The notes: generated by a model not told the origin, from the letters alone. Counted from the stretch's first letter, positions 1 through 6,592 are shown. The stretch is 12,968 nt of DNA from Halolactibacillus sp051746745 (GCA_051746745.1 JBNJFJ010000052.1:1-12968); one strand, 5' to 3'. Program-made: numbers and translations.

Positions 1-2
1 TT

Positions 3-89
3 TATAAAATATTAGCCGAAGGCATTCATTATGATAGAGAAAAAGCCCTTGGATCGCGGCAACAATCAAAGGACTTAATCTCAATTTAA
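3..89 (+). CDS. possible C-terminal end of an unrecognised protein cut by the window edge
   Basis: One plus-strand frame is open from the left edge to a TAA at 87-89 and reads 28 residues, beginning YKILAEGIHYD and ending SKDLISI. The composition is charged and protein-like, but the stretch is too short to assign to a family, and an open frame of this length can occur by chance. If real, it is the tail of a gene lying mostly outside the window, just upstream of the transposase remnant. It is not part of the transposase frame, because about 60 bases and a separate ribosome binding site lie between them. Confidence 0.2.
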   Translation, partial: YKILAEGIHYDREKALGSRQQSKDLISI

Positions 90-150
90 AAATTTTCCAA
101 ATGGTTAGGTGATAGTAAACCAATCCAAATCCAAAATAAAGGACAAACCC

Positions 151-513
151 ATGGATAAGTTTACTGGAAAAACATCATTTGAACAATGGGTTTCACAAAT
201 TTCTTTGGATTTTTTAGAAGAACAAATTGAAAACTATCAATTAGACCATTATATCAAAAAGCTATATACAAAACGCTTTTTAAAATTACTATTTTATGCA
301 CAACTAAACGAAACAGAGAGTTTACGTGTGTTAAGTGACCACTTATATTCTGAGAATCTTCAAAAAGAAACGGACCTTGGTTCAATCAGCTTTTCGCAAT
401 TAGGACGTCAATTAAATAAAATTCCAACGGAATTTTTTAGATCTCTTTTTCTTAAGTTAGTTATGGATTATCACTACCTTTATTCAGGTGCTTCCTTTTT
501 TGTCAAAAAATAA
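151..513 (+). pseudogene. N-terminal remnant of an IS4-family transposase
   Basis: The 120-residue product starting MDKFTGKTSFEQWVSQISLD matches, as I recognise it, the N-terminal region of IS4-type transposases of Bacillus relatives. These open with MDK-TRKT-FGQW and continue with a segment like QLDHYIKKLYTKRFLKLL, then AQLNETESLRVLSDHL and SISFSQLGRQLN; here these fall at about residues 38-55, 58-73 and 84-96. The full-length family is about 350-400 residues, with a DDE catalytic core after this region. That core is missing: the frame ends at 511-513 just after the N-terminal domain, and I see no continuation in the next 120 bases. The ATG at 151 is preferred over the GTG at 109 because AAAGGA (138-143) lies 7 bases upstream and family members start with MDK. 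The copy is therefore a decayed, non-functional element. I could not find its terminal inverted repeats. Confidence 0.8.
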
Positions 514-574
514 TTGGAGGTTGTTCAGCATATTCTAAATATATTTATGCAACACTAGTGACCTAAAGTCTATT

Positions 575-586
575 TTTAACGTTAAA
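575..586. repeat. 12-bp perfect palindrome TTTAACGTTAAA
   Basis: This perfect palindrome lies between the transposase remnant and the aminopeptidase terminator. It could be an operator-like site or chance in AT-rich DNA. TAACGTT cores also occur at 5674, 5740 and 5781 in the ptsH-deoD intergenic region. No function is claimed. Confidence 0.3.
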
Positions 587-595
587 CACATTCGT

Positions 596-628
596 AAAAA
601 ACCCCGCCTCAACCATGGTTGAGACGGG
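596..628 (-). terminator. rho-independent terminator of the M42 aminopeptidase gene
   Basis: A 12-bp stem (603-614 pairs with 617-628, with one G-U type pair) is GC-rich and is followed on the minus strand by a run of six T (complement of 596-601). It begins 7 bases after the aminopeptidase stop codon. The plus-strand side has no good T-run, so it acts mainly on minus-strand transcripts. Confidence 0.9.
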
Positions 629-635
629 TTCTTAT

Positions 636-1697
636 CTATTCATCTTCTAATGGGTTTAAATTCTCTTCACCGGTCATATGAAGAATCCAATCGACGATTA
701 AATCAATTTCTGCTTCAATATCTTTAAGACTAGCTGTCTCAACAGGTGAGTGCATATAACGTAACGGTAACGATACTAAGCTAACAGGCACACCTTGATT
801 TGTTAAACGCATTTTATCAGCATCCGTTCCAGTCATGCGTGGTGTTAATTCATATTGCACATCCATATTTAAACGTTGAGCCGCTGCTTCTAACCACTGA
901 TTAATTTTCCGGTTAATCGGAGCACCTTTGGCAAGGACCGGACCTCCGTCAAGGGTAATATCCCCGTATTTATTTTTATTGACATGTGGATAATCCGTCG
1001 CAAATGTCACATCACAAGCAATCGCAAGCGTTGGGTTAATGCCACTTGCCGCAAAGTAAGCCCCGCCCATGTTTGTTTCTTCATTGACCGTACTCGCTGC
1101 ATACACGCCGACATTTAAATCTTTTCCTTTTAATTTACGCAACACTTCCCCGACAATGAACTGCCCGGTACGGTTATCAAGACCACGTCCAGTAATATAG
1201 CGATCCATTAATACATCAGGCGAACGGTCATAGACAGCTAAATCACCAATTTGAACGCTCTCACTGATTTCTTCTTTTGATTTGGCCCCGCAATCGATGT
1301 ATAAGTCTTCAATATCAAAGTCACCTTTGATTCCGCCATGATGTTGGGCATTAACGCCGATTACACCGGTCACTGTTCGATTAAAACCTAAAACATTTAC
1401 CCGCATGCCAATTGCCGCTTTCGGGTTGACACCGCCCATTTTATCGAAGTATAAAAAGCCTTTGTCATCAATCCGATTAATGACGAGCGCAATTTCATCA
1501 CAATGCCCTGCGAGTAAAATTTTAAAGTCTGCGTCTTTATTTAAGACCGCAATCGCATTACCAGCATGATCGGTGATCATCTCATCCGCATACGGCTTCA
1601 TGTAGTCAATCCATGTTTTTTGAATCGCCATTTCCATACTAGATGGAGATGGTGTTTTAAGTAAAGTCATTAAAAAATCTTGATTTTCTAACGTCAA
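636..1697 (-). CDS. M42-family metallo-aminopeptidase (glutamyl aminopeptidase / cellulase M-like)
   Basis: A predicted cytosolic, dinuclear-metal aminopeptidase of 353 residues, the usual length for family M42, which trims N-terminal residues from peptides. The expected metal and catalytic positions are visible: AGHCDE (H65, D67), GLDNR (D174), VNEETN (E206, E207), the CDV aspartate (D229) and MHSPVE (H316). The fold also includes the M42 interdomain segment at about 88-160, with GDFDIEDLYIDCGA around 125-138. B. subtilis has several such paralogues (YsdC, YtoP, YhfE type), and I cannot say which is the orthologue; substrate preference is unknown. The start is TTG at 1697, chosen because AGGAGG lies 8 bases upstream (minus strand) and the protein begins just where family members do. 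It appears to be transcribed alone, between its own promoter-like sequence and the terminator at 596-628. Confidence 0.93.
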   Translation of the reverse strand: MTLENQDFLMTLLKTPSPSSMEMAIQKTWIDYMKPYADEMITDHAGNAIAVLNKDADFKILLAGHCDEIALVINRIDDKGFLYFDKMGGVNPKAAIGMRVNVLGFNRTVTGVIGVNAQHHGGIKGDFDIEDLYIDCGAKSKEEISESVQIGDLAVYDRSPDVLMDRYITGRGLDNRTGQFIVGEVLRKLKGKDLNVGVYAASTVNEETNMGGAYFAASGINPTLAIACDVTFATDYPHVNKNKYGDITLDGGPVLAKGAPINRKINQWLEAAAQRLNMDVQYELTPRMTGTDADKMRLTNQGVPVSLVSLPLRYMHSPVETASLKDIEAEIDLIVDWILHMTGEENLNPLEDE

Positions 1698-1764
1698 TTG
1701 TAACGCCTCCTGTAACTTTAATTAGTCAAATATCTTTCGCTTAAAAGGGTTAAACATCTTTAAT

Positions 1765-1793
1765 AGTATCGCTTCTTTTACGAAAAAAATCAA
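1765..1793 (-). promoter_or_regulatory. candidate sigma-A promoter for the M42 aminopeptidase, overlapping the pgi terminator
   Basis: On the minus strand TTGATT (complement of 1788-1793) and GATACT (complement of 1765-1770) are separated by 17 bases, each matching 4 of 6 consensus positions. The -35 lies in the descending arm of the pgi terminator hairpin. It is the best-spaced pair in the gap, but the match is only moderate. Confidence 0.35.
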
Positions 1794-1818
1794 GGTATCC
1801 TAAGACACCTTGATTTTT
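1785..1818 (-). terminator. bidirectional-type terminator after pgi
   Basis: The arms AAAAATCAAGGTATC (1785-1799) and GACACCTTGATTTTT (1804-1818) pair with one mismatch around a CTAA tetraloop. On the minus strand the hairpin is followed by a T-rich tract, and it starts 17 bases beyond the pgi stop. The flanking A and T runs mean it could also stop plus-strand transcripts. Confidence 0.9.
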
Positions 1819-1834
1819 AGTCGTTAGAAAAAGA

Positions 1835-3181
1835 TTACAAACGTTTTTCTAACGCTTTTTTCTCTTCTTCAAATCCTGGTTTACCAAGTAAAGCAAACAT
1901 GTTCTTCTTGTATGCTTCAACACCTGGTTGATCAAATGGATTCACACCAAGTAAGTAACCACTGATGGCACAGGCTTTTTCAAAGAAGTACGCCACATAA
2001 CCAAATGTATAGGCATTTAATTCTGGTAAGTGAACAACAAGGTTAGGCACTTGACCATCTGTATGGGCTAAGAGGGTCCCTTGATAAGCTTTTTCATTCA
2101 CAAAGTCTACTGTCTCACCTGCAAGGTAGTTCAAGCCATCTAGGTCTTGACTATCTTCTTCAATTGTTAAGTCATGACGTGGCGATTCAACGTGAAGCAC
2201 TGTTTCAAAAATATCACGACGTCCTTCTTGTACGTATTGACCTAATGAGTGAAGATCCGTTGAGAAGTTAGCTGATGATGGGTAAATCCCTTTAAAGTCT
2301 TTTCCTTCACTCTCACCGAATAATTGTTTCCACCACTCATTGAAGTATTGTAACGCTGGTTCGTAGTTGATCAACATTTCAATTGTCTTACCTTTATTGT
2401 AGAGTACGTTACGTACAGCCGCATATTGATAAGCAGGGTTCTTATCTAAGTCCGGTTCACTAAAGTCAACTTGTGCTTGATGAGCCCCTTCCATCATGTC
2501 ATCAATGTTCACACCGCTTGCCGCAATAGGTAATAAACCAACTGCAGTTAGCACTGAATAACGACCACCGACATCGTCAGGAATAATGAAGCTTTCATAA
2601 CCTTGTTCTGTCGCAAGTGTTTTAAGTGCACCTTTTTCACGGTCTGTTGTAGCATAGATACGTGATTTTGCTTCTTCTACACCGTATTTATCTTCTAAAA
2701 ACTTACGGAAGACACGGAAAGCAAGCGCTGGTTCGGTTGTTGTTCCACTTTTTGAGATTACGTTAATTGACACGTCTTTGTCTTTCAAAAGATCAAAGAG
2801 ATCATGCATATAAGTTGAGCTGATGCTGTTACCTACAAAGATCACTTGTGGTGCCTTGCGATCTTCTTTACCAAGTAAGTTATAGAAAGAATGATTTAAC
2901 ATTTCAATCGCAGCTCGTGCTCCTAAGTAAGAACCACCAATCCCGATGACAAGTAAAACATCAGAATCTGATTTGATTTTGTCCGCTGATTTTTTAATAC
3001 GCGCAAATTCTTCTTTATCATAGTTCTCAGGTAAGTCTACCCATCCTAAAAAGTCACTACCTGCGCCTGTTTGATTATGTACCATATCATGCGCTAATTT
3101 AACAGGGGCTTTTAAATAGTCTAATTCATGCTCGCCAAAGAAGGCTAAAGCTTTGTCATACTCAAAACGTACGTGTGTCAT
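1835..3181 (-). CDS. pgi: glucose-6-phosphate isomerase
   Basis: Interconverts glucose 6-phosphate and fructose 6-phosphate in glycolysis and gluconeogenesis, in the cytosol. The 448 residues fit the short bacterial class (about 450). Sugar-phosphate-binding loops are seen at IGIGGSYLGAR (79-89) and VISKSGTTTEPALAFR (141-156). The active-site residues fall where this class has them: E290 in FGESEGK, H311 in DLHSLGQ and K425 in the C-terminal signature FDQPGVEAYK (416-425). The ATG at 3181 has GGAGGG 6 bases upstream. The gene has its own promoter-like sequence and terminator, so it is probably monocistronic. No key residue is missing. In B. subtilis pgi and yugI also lie close together, as I recall. 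Confidence 0.98.
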   Translation of the reverse strand: MTHVRFEYDKALAFFGEHELDYLKAPVKLAHDMVHNQTGAGSDFLGWVDLPENYDKEEFARIKKSADKIKSDSDVLLVIGIGGSYLGARAAIEMLNHSFYNLLGKEDRKAPQVIFVGNSISSTYMHDLFDLLKDKDVSINVISKSGTTTEPALAFRVFRKFLEDKYGVEEAKSRIYATTDREKGALKTLATEQGYESFIIPDDVGGRYSVLTAVGLLPIAASGVNIDDMMEGAHQAQVDFSEPDLDKNPAYQYAAVRNVLYNKGKTIEMLINYEPALQYFNEWWKQLFGESEGKDFKGIYPSSANFSTDLHSLGQYVQEGRRDIFETVLHVESPRHDLTIEEDSQDLDGLNYLAGETVDFVNEKAYQGTLLAHTDGQVPNLVVHLPELNAYTFGYVAYFFEKACAISGYLLGVNPFDQPGVEAYKKNMFALLGKPGFEEEKKALEKRL

Positions 3182-3218
3182 TATTGTCCCTCCACTTTTA
3201 AATTTAAACTTCTCTTCT

Positions 3219-3247
3219 AATTTACCTAAAAAACCTTATGAAATCAA
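3219..3247 (-). promoter_or_regulatory. sigma-A-like promoter of pgi
   Basis: On the minus strand TTGATT (complement of 3242-3247) and TAAATT (complement of 3219-3224) are exactly 17 bases apart. The -10 is about 38 bases before the pgi start codon, giving a short leader that contains the GGAGGG ribosome binding site. Confidence 0.6.
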
Positions 3248-3362
3248 GTACAATCAAACGTGGAATGAAAAAAACGTCAATATTATCAGAAAAATCAGAG
3301 ATAATTACAAGTTAATGATAACTATCATCGAACAGGCCTGTCATCATTTTAAAATAAAAGAA

Positions 3363-3391
3363 AAAGAGCAGGCACCATTGTCCTACTCTTT
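3363..3391 (-). terminator. terminator of yugI
   Basis: AAAGAG-C-AGG (3363-3372) pairs with CCT-A-CTCTTT (3382-3391) with one internal mismatch, and the minus strand continues into CTTTTATTTT. It begins 9 bases after the yugI stop. Confidence 0.7.
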
Positions 3392-3400
3392 CGTCAACAC

Positions 3401-3781
3401 TTATTTATTTTGGCCTGATTGCTTTAACCATTCTTCTAGCTTGTCTTTAAGTGTGTTGAATCCTTGTTCCTCTTGTTGAGGTGCATAAGATTGCTTCGCT
3501 TTGTTATTGTTGTTACGTGGTGCTTTTTGTTTTGGTGCTTCTTCAGTTGCACGGATTGATAAAGAATATTTGTTCTTTGCTTCATCAATTGAAAGGATTT
3601 TCACGTTAACTTCGTCGCCCACTTTGATATGGTCGTTAATATCTTTAACGAACCCGTGAGTGATTTCTGAAATGTGAACCAAACCTTGTACTTGATCATC
3701 TAATGCAACGAATGCGCCGTATGGTTGAACACCCGTAACTTTCCCTTGTAATACTTGACCTTCAGTGAATTTTTCTGACAT
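3401..3781 (-). CDS. yugI: S1 RNA-binding domain protein, general stress protein 13 (YugI)
   Basis: A 126-residue protein with one S1/OB-fold domain at about residues 6-76: EGQVLQGKVTGVQPYGAFVAL is the classic S1 opening, followed by GLVHISEI and the VGDEVNVKIL strand. A low-complexity, basic, Asn/Lys/Gln-rich linker (about 82-106) and a short predicted helix, LKDKLEEWLKQSG, complete it. YugI/GSP13 of B. subtilis has this length and layout; it binds RNA, associates with ribosomes and belongs to the general stress group. The ATG at 3781 has GAGGAG 8 bases upstream. The gene diverges from patB and has its own promoter-like sequence and terminator. I saw no convincing sigma-B promoter, so stress control is assumed from the family, not shown here. 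Confidence 0.93.
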   Translation of the reverse strand: MSEKFTEGQVLQGKVTGVQPYGAFVALDDQVQGLVHISEITHGFVKDINDHIKVGDEVNVKILSIDEAKNKYSLSIRATEEAPKQKAPRNNNNKAKQSYAPQQEEQGFNTLKDKLEEWLKQSGQNK

Positions 3782-3866
3782 AATTACAACTCCTCATTTA
3801 ATTTTGACAAATCTAAAACGACATACTGTCATTGGATTTACCGATAGCGTTTATACACAATTATTG

Positions 3867-3896
3867 ATTCTACCACATGACCCCCTATTTTTACAA
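3867..3896 (-). promoter_or_regulatory. candidate promoter of yugI
   Basis: On the minus strand TTGTAA (complement of 3891-3896) and TAGAAT (complement of 3867-3872) are separated by 18 bases, matching 4 and 5 of 6 consensus positions. This implies a leader of roughly 75 bases before the yugI start. Confidence 0.5.
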
Positions 3897-3975
3897 GCAT
3901 TTACCCTCAACTTTGTTCACGGACTTTTCTAAAACCAGACAAGTGGCAGATGGTTAGAACTGACAACACGAGTTA

Positions 3976-3984
3976 TGTTATAAT
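3976..3984 (+). promoter_or_regulatory. extended -10 promoter of patB
   Basis: TGTTATAAT is a perfect TATAAT preceded by the TGN extension, 46 bases before the patB start. No good -35 is present at the right distance (AGAACT at 17 bases is poor), as is typical of extended -10 promoters. Confidence 0.65.
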
Positions 3985-4030
3985 GCTAAACAAATTAGTA
4001 CTGATAAATCTTGATTAGGAGGCTATAAAC

Positions 4031-5200
4031 ATGGAAAATTTTAATACCTTTCCTGACCGTAAAGGCACACGGTCAGTTAAATGGGATAAAGTAGAAGAAT
4101 TATACGGTTCAGAGGATGTTCAGCCACTATGGGTGGCCGATATGGATTTAGAAATTGCATCACCGATTAAAAAAGCCCTACACGAACGGGTCGACCATGG
4201 TATTTTCGGTTATACGTTCACAGATGAAGCACTCAATCAAGTGGTGATTAATTGGGTCAAAAGCCAGCATAACTTTGACGTTCAATCAGATGAGATCGTC
4301 TATAGCCCAGGTGTACTCGAAACGATACATATGGCAATTCTGACGCAAACGGATGAGTTAGATAAAATCTTAATCCAAACACCGGTGTATCATCCATTCC
4401 ACCACATGATTAAACGGCACAACCGGACACTCGTCACCAGTCCTTTAATTAATACAGCGGGCCATTACACGATGGACTTCGATGATTTAGAAGCGCAGTT
4501 TAAAACAGGTGTAAAGATGATGATTCTTTGCAGTCCTCACAACCCGATTGGGCGTGTATGGACAAAAGAAGAGTTAAAGCGCGTGCTTGAACTTGCAGAA
4601 AAATATAATGTCTTGATTGTATCGGATGAAATTCATGCGGACCTCATTTATCCTGGTCATACGCATACGCCGGTCGCATCGCTCGATTCAGCAACAAACA
4701 ATCAAATAATCACCTTGATGTCACCGACAAAAACATTTAACTTAGCTGGTTTACAAATTTCTTATGCGGTGATTCCCGATAAGAAGATTCGCACGCAAAT
4801 TAAAAATGCCTTTGTTCGATTCGGCATTACAATGTTAAACCCCCTCGGGATTGTCGCTCTTGAAGCGGCTTATACTAAAGGTGAAGATTGGCTTAATCAG
4901 TTAACAGACTTACTCACAACTAACAAAGCACTCGTTGAAACAACGCTTGAACCATATGATCATGTGACCATTACAAAAGCAGAGGGCACTTATTTACTTT
5001 GGCTAGACTTTAACCGTCTAGGGATGAGTCATGATGAACTGAAAACTTGGATGGAACAAGACGCAGCCCTAGGTCTAAATAGCGGAATTGCTTTCGGTGA
5101 AAATGGAAGCGGCTTTATGCGGATGAATATCGCTAGCCCAACGACTTATGTAAAAGATGCGCTCAATAAATTAACCAAGGCACTGGATAACAAAGCTTAA
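4031..5200 (+). CDS. patB: MalY/PatB-family PLP-dependent C-S lyase (cystathionine beta-lyase)
   Basis: A 389-residue aminotransferase-fold enzyme of the MalY/PatB group. These enzymes cleave C-S bonds of cystathionine and related cysteine conjugates, giving homocysteine or a thiol plus pyruvate and ammonia. The family signature WVADMD is at 34-39. The PLP pocket is visible as SPHNPIGR (168-175), VSDEIHADL (197-205, PLP-contacting D199) and SPTKTFNLAGLQ (231-242) with the Schiff-base lysine K234. The substrate carboxylate arginine is likely R364 in FMRMNIASP. AGGAGG sits 8 bases before the ATG at 4031. It is transcribed alone from an extended -10 promoter and ends at a bidirectional terminator facing ptsH. 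The exact substrate (methionine pathway or cysteine conjugates) cannot be read from the sequence. Confidence 0.93.
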   Translation: MENFNTFPDRKGTRSVKWDKVEELYGSEDVQPLWVADMDLEIASPIKKALHERVDHGIFGYTFTDEALNQVVINWVKSQHNFDVQSDEIVYSPGVLETIHMAILTQTDELDKILIQTPVYHPFHHMIKRHNRTLVTSPLINTAGHYTMDFDDLEAQFKTGVKMMILCSPHNPIGRVWTKEELKRVLELAEKYNVLIVSDEIHADLIYPGHTHTPVASLDSATNNQIITLMSPTKTFNLAGLQISYAVIPDKKIRTQIKNAFVRFGITMLNPLGIVALEAAYTKGEDWLNQLTDLLTTNKALVETTLEPYDHVTITKAEGTYLLWLDFNRLGMSHDELKTWMEQDAALGLNSGIAFGENGSGFMRMNIASPTTYVKDALNKLTKALDNKA

Positions 5201-5248
5201 TATTTGAACTTTTACGTCAAGCCTTGAGCAGTATTTTCAGGACAAATG

Positions 5249-5290
5249 AAAAAGAAGCAGAATCGCTAAGCGAGCGTCTGCTTCTTTTTT
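5249..5290. terminator. bidirectional terminator between convergent patB and ptsH
   Basis: A perfect 13-bp stem, AAAAAGAAGCAGA (5249-5261) with TCTGCTTCTTTTT (5277-5289), has an inner CGCT/AGCG pairing in the loop. It has A-runs on the left and T-runs on the right, so it works for both facing genes. Confidence 0.93.
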
Positions 5291-5303
5291 AAGTATGCGA
5301 AAA

Positions 5304-5567
5304 TTATTCGCCTAATTGTTCACGGATAGCTGAAGCAATGCCTTCCATTGCTTGGTCTTCGTCAGACCCTTCAACAGTGACTTTGATTTCAGCGCCTTTT
5401 GGTACACCTAAAGACATAACACCCATGATTGATTTTAAGTTAACCGCTTTACCATTGTAATGCATTTCGACGTGTGATTCATATTGTCCTGCTTTGTTAA
5501 CTAAAAGTGTCGCTGGACGTGCATGAATACCTGTGTCATCAGTAATTGTAAACGTTTGTTCTTTCAC
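5304..5567 (-). CDS. ptsH: phosphocarrier protein HPr
   Basis: The small cytosolic phosphocarrier of the sugar phosphotransferase system. It passes phosphate from enzyme I to the EIIA domains and, when phosphorylated on Ser46, acts as the CcpA corepressor. The 87-residue product has GIHARPAT with H15 at the exact catalytic position and NLKSIMGVMSLG with S46 at the regulatory position. It is thus HPr and not its paralogue Crh, which lacks His15. The open frame extends upstream to 5645, but the GTG at 5567 is the likely start: GGGAGG lies 7 bases before it and the protein then begins MKEQTFTIT as HPr does. No enzyme I gene (ptsI) is present on either side: the next gene on that strand is across a terminator. 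The leader carries two overlapping promoter-like sequences and a hairpin. Confidence 0.95.
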   Translation of the reverse strand: MKEQTFTITDDTGIHARPATLLVNKAGQYESHVEMHYNGKAVNLKSIMGVMSLGVPKGAEIKVTVEGSDEDQAMEGIASAIREQLGE

Positions 5568-5594
5568 TATGATTCCTCCCATCTCCATAAATTC

Positions 5595-5617
5595 ATTCAT
5601 CACGGATGATGATGAAT
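5595..5617 (-). promoter_or_regulatory. hairpin at the predicted 5' end of the ptsH transcript
   Basis: ATTCATCA (5595-5602) pairs perfectly with TGATGAAT (5610-5617) around a 7-base loop. It starts about 7 bases downstream of the TATAAT at 5625-5630, where transcription is expected to begin, and ends about 15 bases before the ribosome binding site. A 5'-terminal stem of this kind could stabilise the mRNA or influence translation. It has no T-run, so it is not a terminator. Confidence 0.45.
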
Positions 5618-5624
5618 ATATACT

Positions 5625-5664
5625 ATTATATACGAAATTTACCATGAAATAAATAAGTTTACAA
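5625..5664 (-). promoter_or_regulatory. two overlapping sigma-A-like promoters of ptsH
   Basis: On the minus strand, TTTATT (complement of 5648-5653) is 17 bases from a perfect TATAAT (complement of 5625-5630). TTGTAA (complement of 5659-5664) is 17 bases from TAAATT (complement of 5636-5641). Either or both may serve ptsH. The proximal pair has the better -10, the distal the better -35. Confidence 0.55.
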
Positions 5665-5670
5665 GCTTTA

Positions 5671-5684
5671 TTATAACGTTTTCA
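5671..5684 (-). promoter_or_regulatory. candidate catabolite-response element (cre) upstream of ptsH
   Basis: The minus strand reads TGAAAACGTTATAA, matching the CcpA consensus TGWAARCGYTWNCW at every position but one. It lies 6 bases upstream of the distal -35, where CcpA could activate rather than block. Confidence 0.4.
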
Positions 5685-5715
5685 TTCTTTTAGTACGAAT
5701 TGTCTAAGTTTATTT

Positions 5716-5744
5716 CGTTAACTTACATTTATTACTAGTTAACG
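5716..5744. repeat. inverted repeat CGTTAACT / AGTTAACG, candidate operator
   Basis: CGTTAACT (5716-5723) and AGTTAACG (5737-5744) are perfect inverted copies separated by 13 bases. Each half contains the palindrome GTTAAC, and the two GTTAAC centres are 21 bp apart, two helical turns. It is centrally placed between the divergent ptsH and deoD genes. The cognate regulator is unknown. Confidence 0.4.
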
Positions 5745-5777
5745 TTCGGATTTTCAGTTGTTTTTTTATTTTTTTTA

Positions 5778-5791
5778 TGATAACGTTATCT
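5778..5791 (+). promoter_or_regulatory. candidate cre / palindrome upstream of deoD
   Basis: TGATAACGTTATCT fits the CcpA consensus TGWAARCGYTWNCW with one mismatch and contains the perfect 12-bp palindrome GATAACGTTATC (5779-5790). It overlaps a possible -10 (TATGAT, 5776-5781) and lies 14 bases before the AAGGAGG of deoD, a position suited to repression. Confidence 0.45.
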
Positions 5792-5821
5792 TATCAAATG
5801 AACCAAGGAGGCTGTTAAATT

Positions 5822-6529
5822 ATGAGTACTCATATCGGAGCAAAACAAGGTGAGATTGCAGATAAAATATTATTACCAGGAGATCCTTTGCGTGCGAAAT
5901 ATATCGCAGAAAATTTCTTAGAGAACCCTGTATGTTATAACGAGGTTCGTGGGATGTTAGGTTACACCGGAACTTATAAGGGTGAGAAAGTATCTGTCCA
6001 AGGAACGGGTATGGGGGTTCCATCTATCTCAATTTACATTAACGAACTCATGCAAGAATATGGTGTTCAGAAGCTTGTACGTGTTGGTACATGTGGCGCT
6101 CTGCAGAAAGATGTAAAAGTAAGGGATGTTATTCTCGCACAAGGTTCGACGTCTGACTCCCAGATGAATCGCATGACTTTTGGAGGGATTGATTACGCGC
6201 CTATCGCTGACTTTGACTTGCTTAAAAAAGCTTATGATACCGGAGTAGAAAAAGGCTTGAAACTACGTGTCGGTAACGTGTTCACTAGCGATAGCTTTTA
6301 CCGCGATAACGCTTTAGATTTATTCAATAAATTAGCGGATTATCAAGTACTAGGTGTAGAAATGGAAACAACCGCCCTTTACACACTTGCGGCTAAATAT
6401 AACCGTCAAGCACTTTCTGTTCTTACTGTATCTGACCATATTTTAACCGGAGAAGAAACAACCGCAGAAGAACGTCAAACAACCTTTAACGACATGATCG
6501 TCGTTGCATTAGACGCTGTAATCCAATAG
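5822..6529 (+). CDS. deoD: purine nucleoside phosphorylase, DeoD type
   Basis: Cleaves purine (deoxy)ribonucleosides with phosphate, giving the free base and (deoxy)ribose 1-phosphate in purine salvage; cytosolic, and a hexamer in this family. At 235 residues it matches the DeoD type (about 235-240), not the trimeric PunA type. Family landmarks are H4 of the THIGA start (contributed to the neighbouring subunit's site), LLPGDPLRAK (17-26, R24), R43, RVGTCGA (87-93), the GVEMETTALY ribose-binding block (178-187, E180-M181-E182) and the base-contacting D205 in TVSDH. AAGGAGG is 10 bases upstream of the ATG. No other nucleoside-catabolism gene is adjacent, and a strong terminator follows, so it is monocistronic. 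The candidate cre suggests control by carbon source. Confidence 0.97.
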   Translation: MSTHIGAKQGEIADKILLPGDPLRAKYIAENFLENPVCYNEVRGMLGYTGTYKGEKVSVQGTGMGVPSISIYINELMQEYGVQKLVRVGTCGALQKDVKVRDVILAQGSTSDSQMNRMTFGGIDYAPIADFDLLKKAYDTGVEKGLKLRVGNVFTSDSFYRDNALDLFNKLADYQVLGVEMETTALYTLAAKYNRQALSVLTVSDHILTGEETTAEERQTTFNDMIVVALDAVIQ

Positions 6530-6553
6530 TTTGTTTTACATGGATAAAACATC

Positions 6554-6592
6554 AACACTTATCTCGATGATTTCATTGGGGTAAGTGTTTTT
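6554..6592 (+). terminator. terminator of deoD
   Basis: AACACTTATCTC (6554-6565) pairs with GGGGTAAGTGTT (6578-6589), with two G-U pairs, followed by a T-run. It lies 25 bases after the stop codon. Confidence 0.85.

Noticed and set aside
3153..3479. A 108-codon plus-strand open frame
   Set aside because: It overlaps the start of pgi and the end of yugI on the other strand, runs through the pgi promoter and the yugI terminator, and has no ribosome binding site or protein-family look.
5568..5645. A 26-codon N-terminal extension of HPr up to 5645
   Set aside because: It would include the predicted promoter and 5' hairpin, and all HPr proteins begin near the GTG at 5567, which has GGGAGG at the right distance.
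5820..6023. A 67-codon minus-strand open frame
   Set aside because: It lies wholly inside the strongly supported deoD gene in antisense and has no family resemblance.
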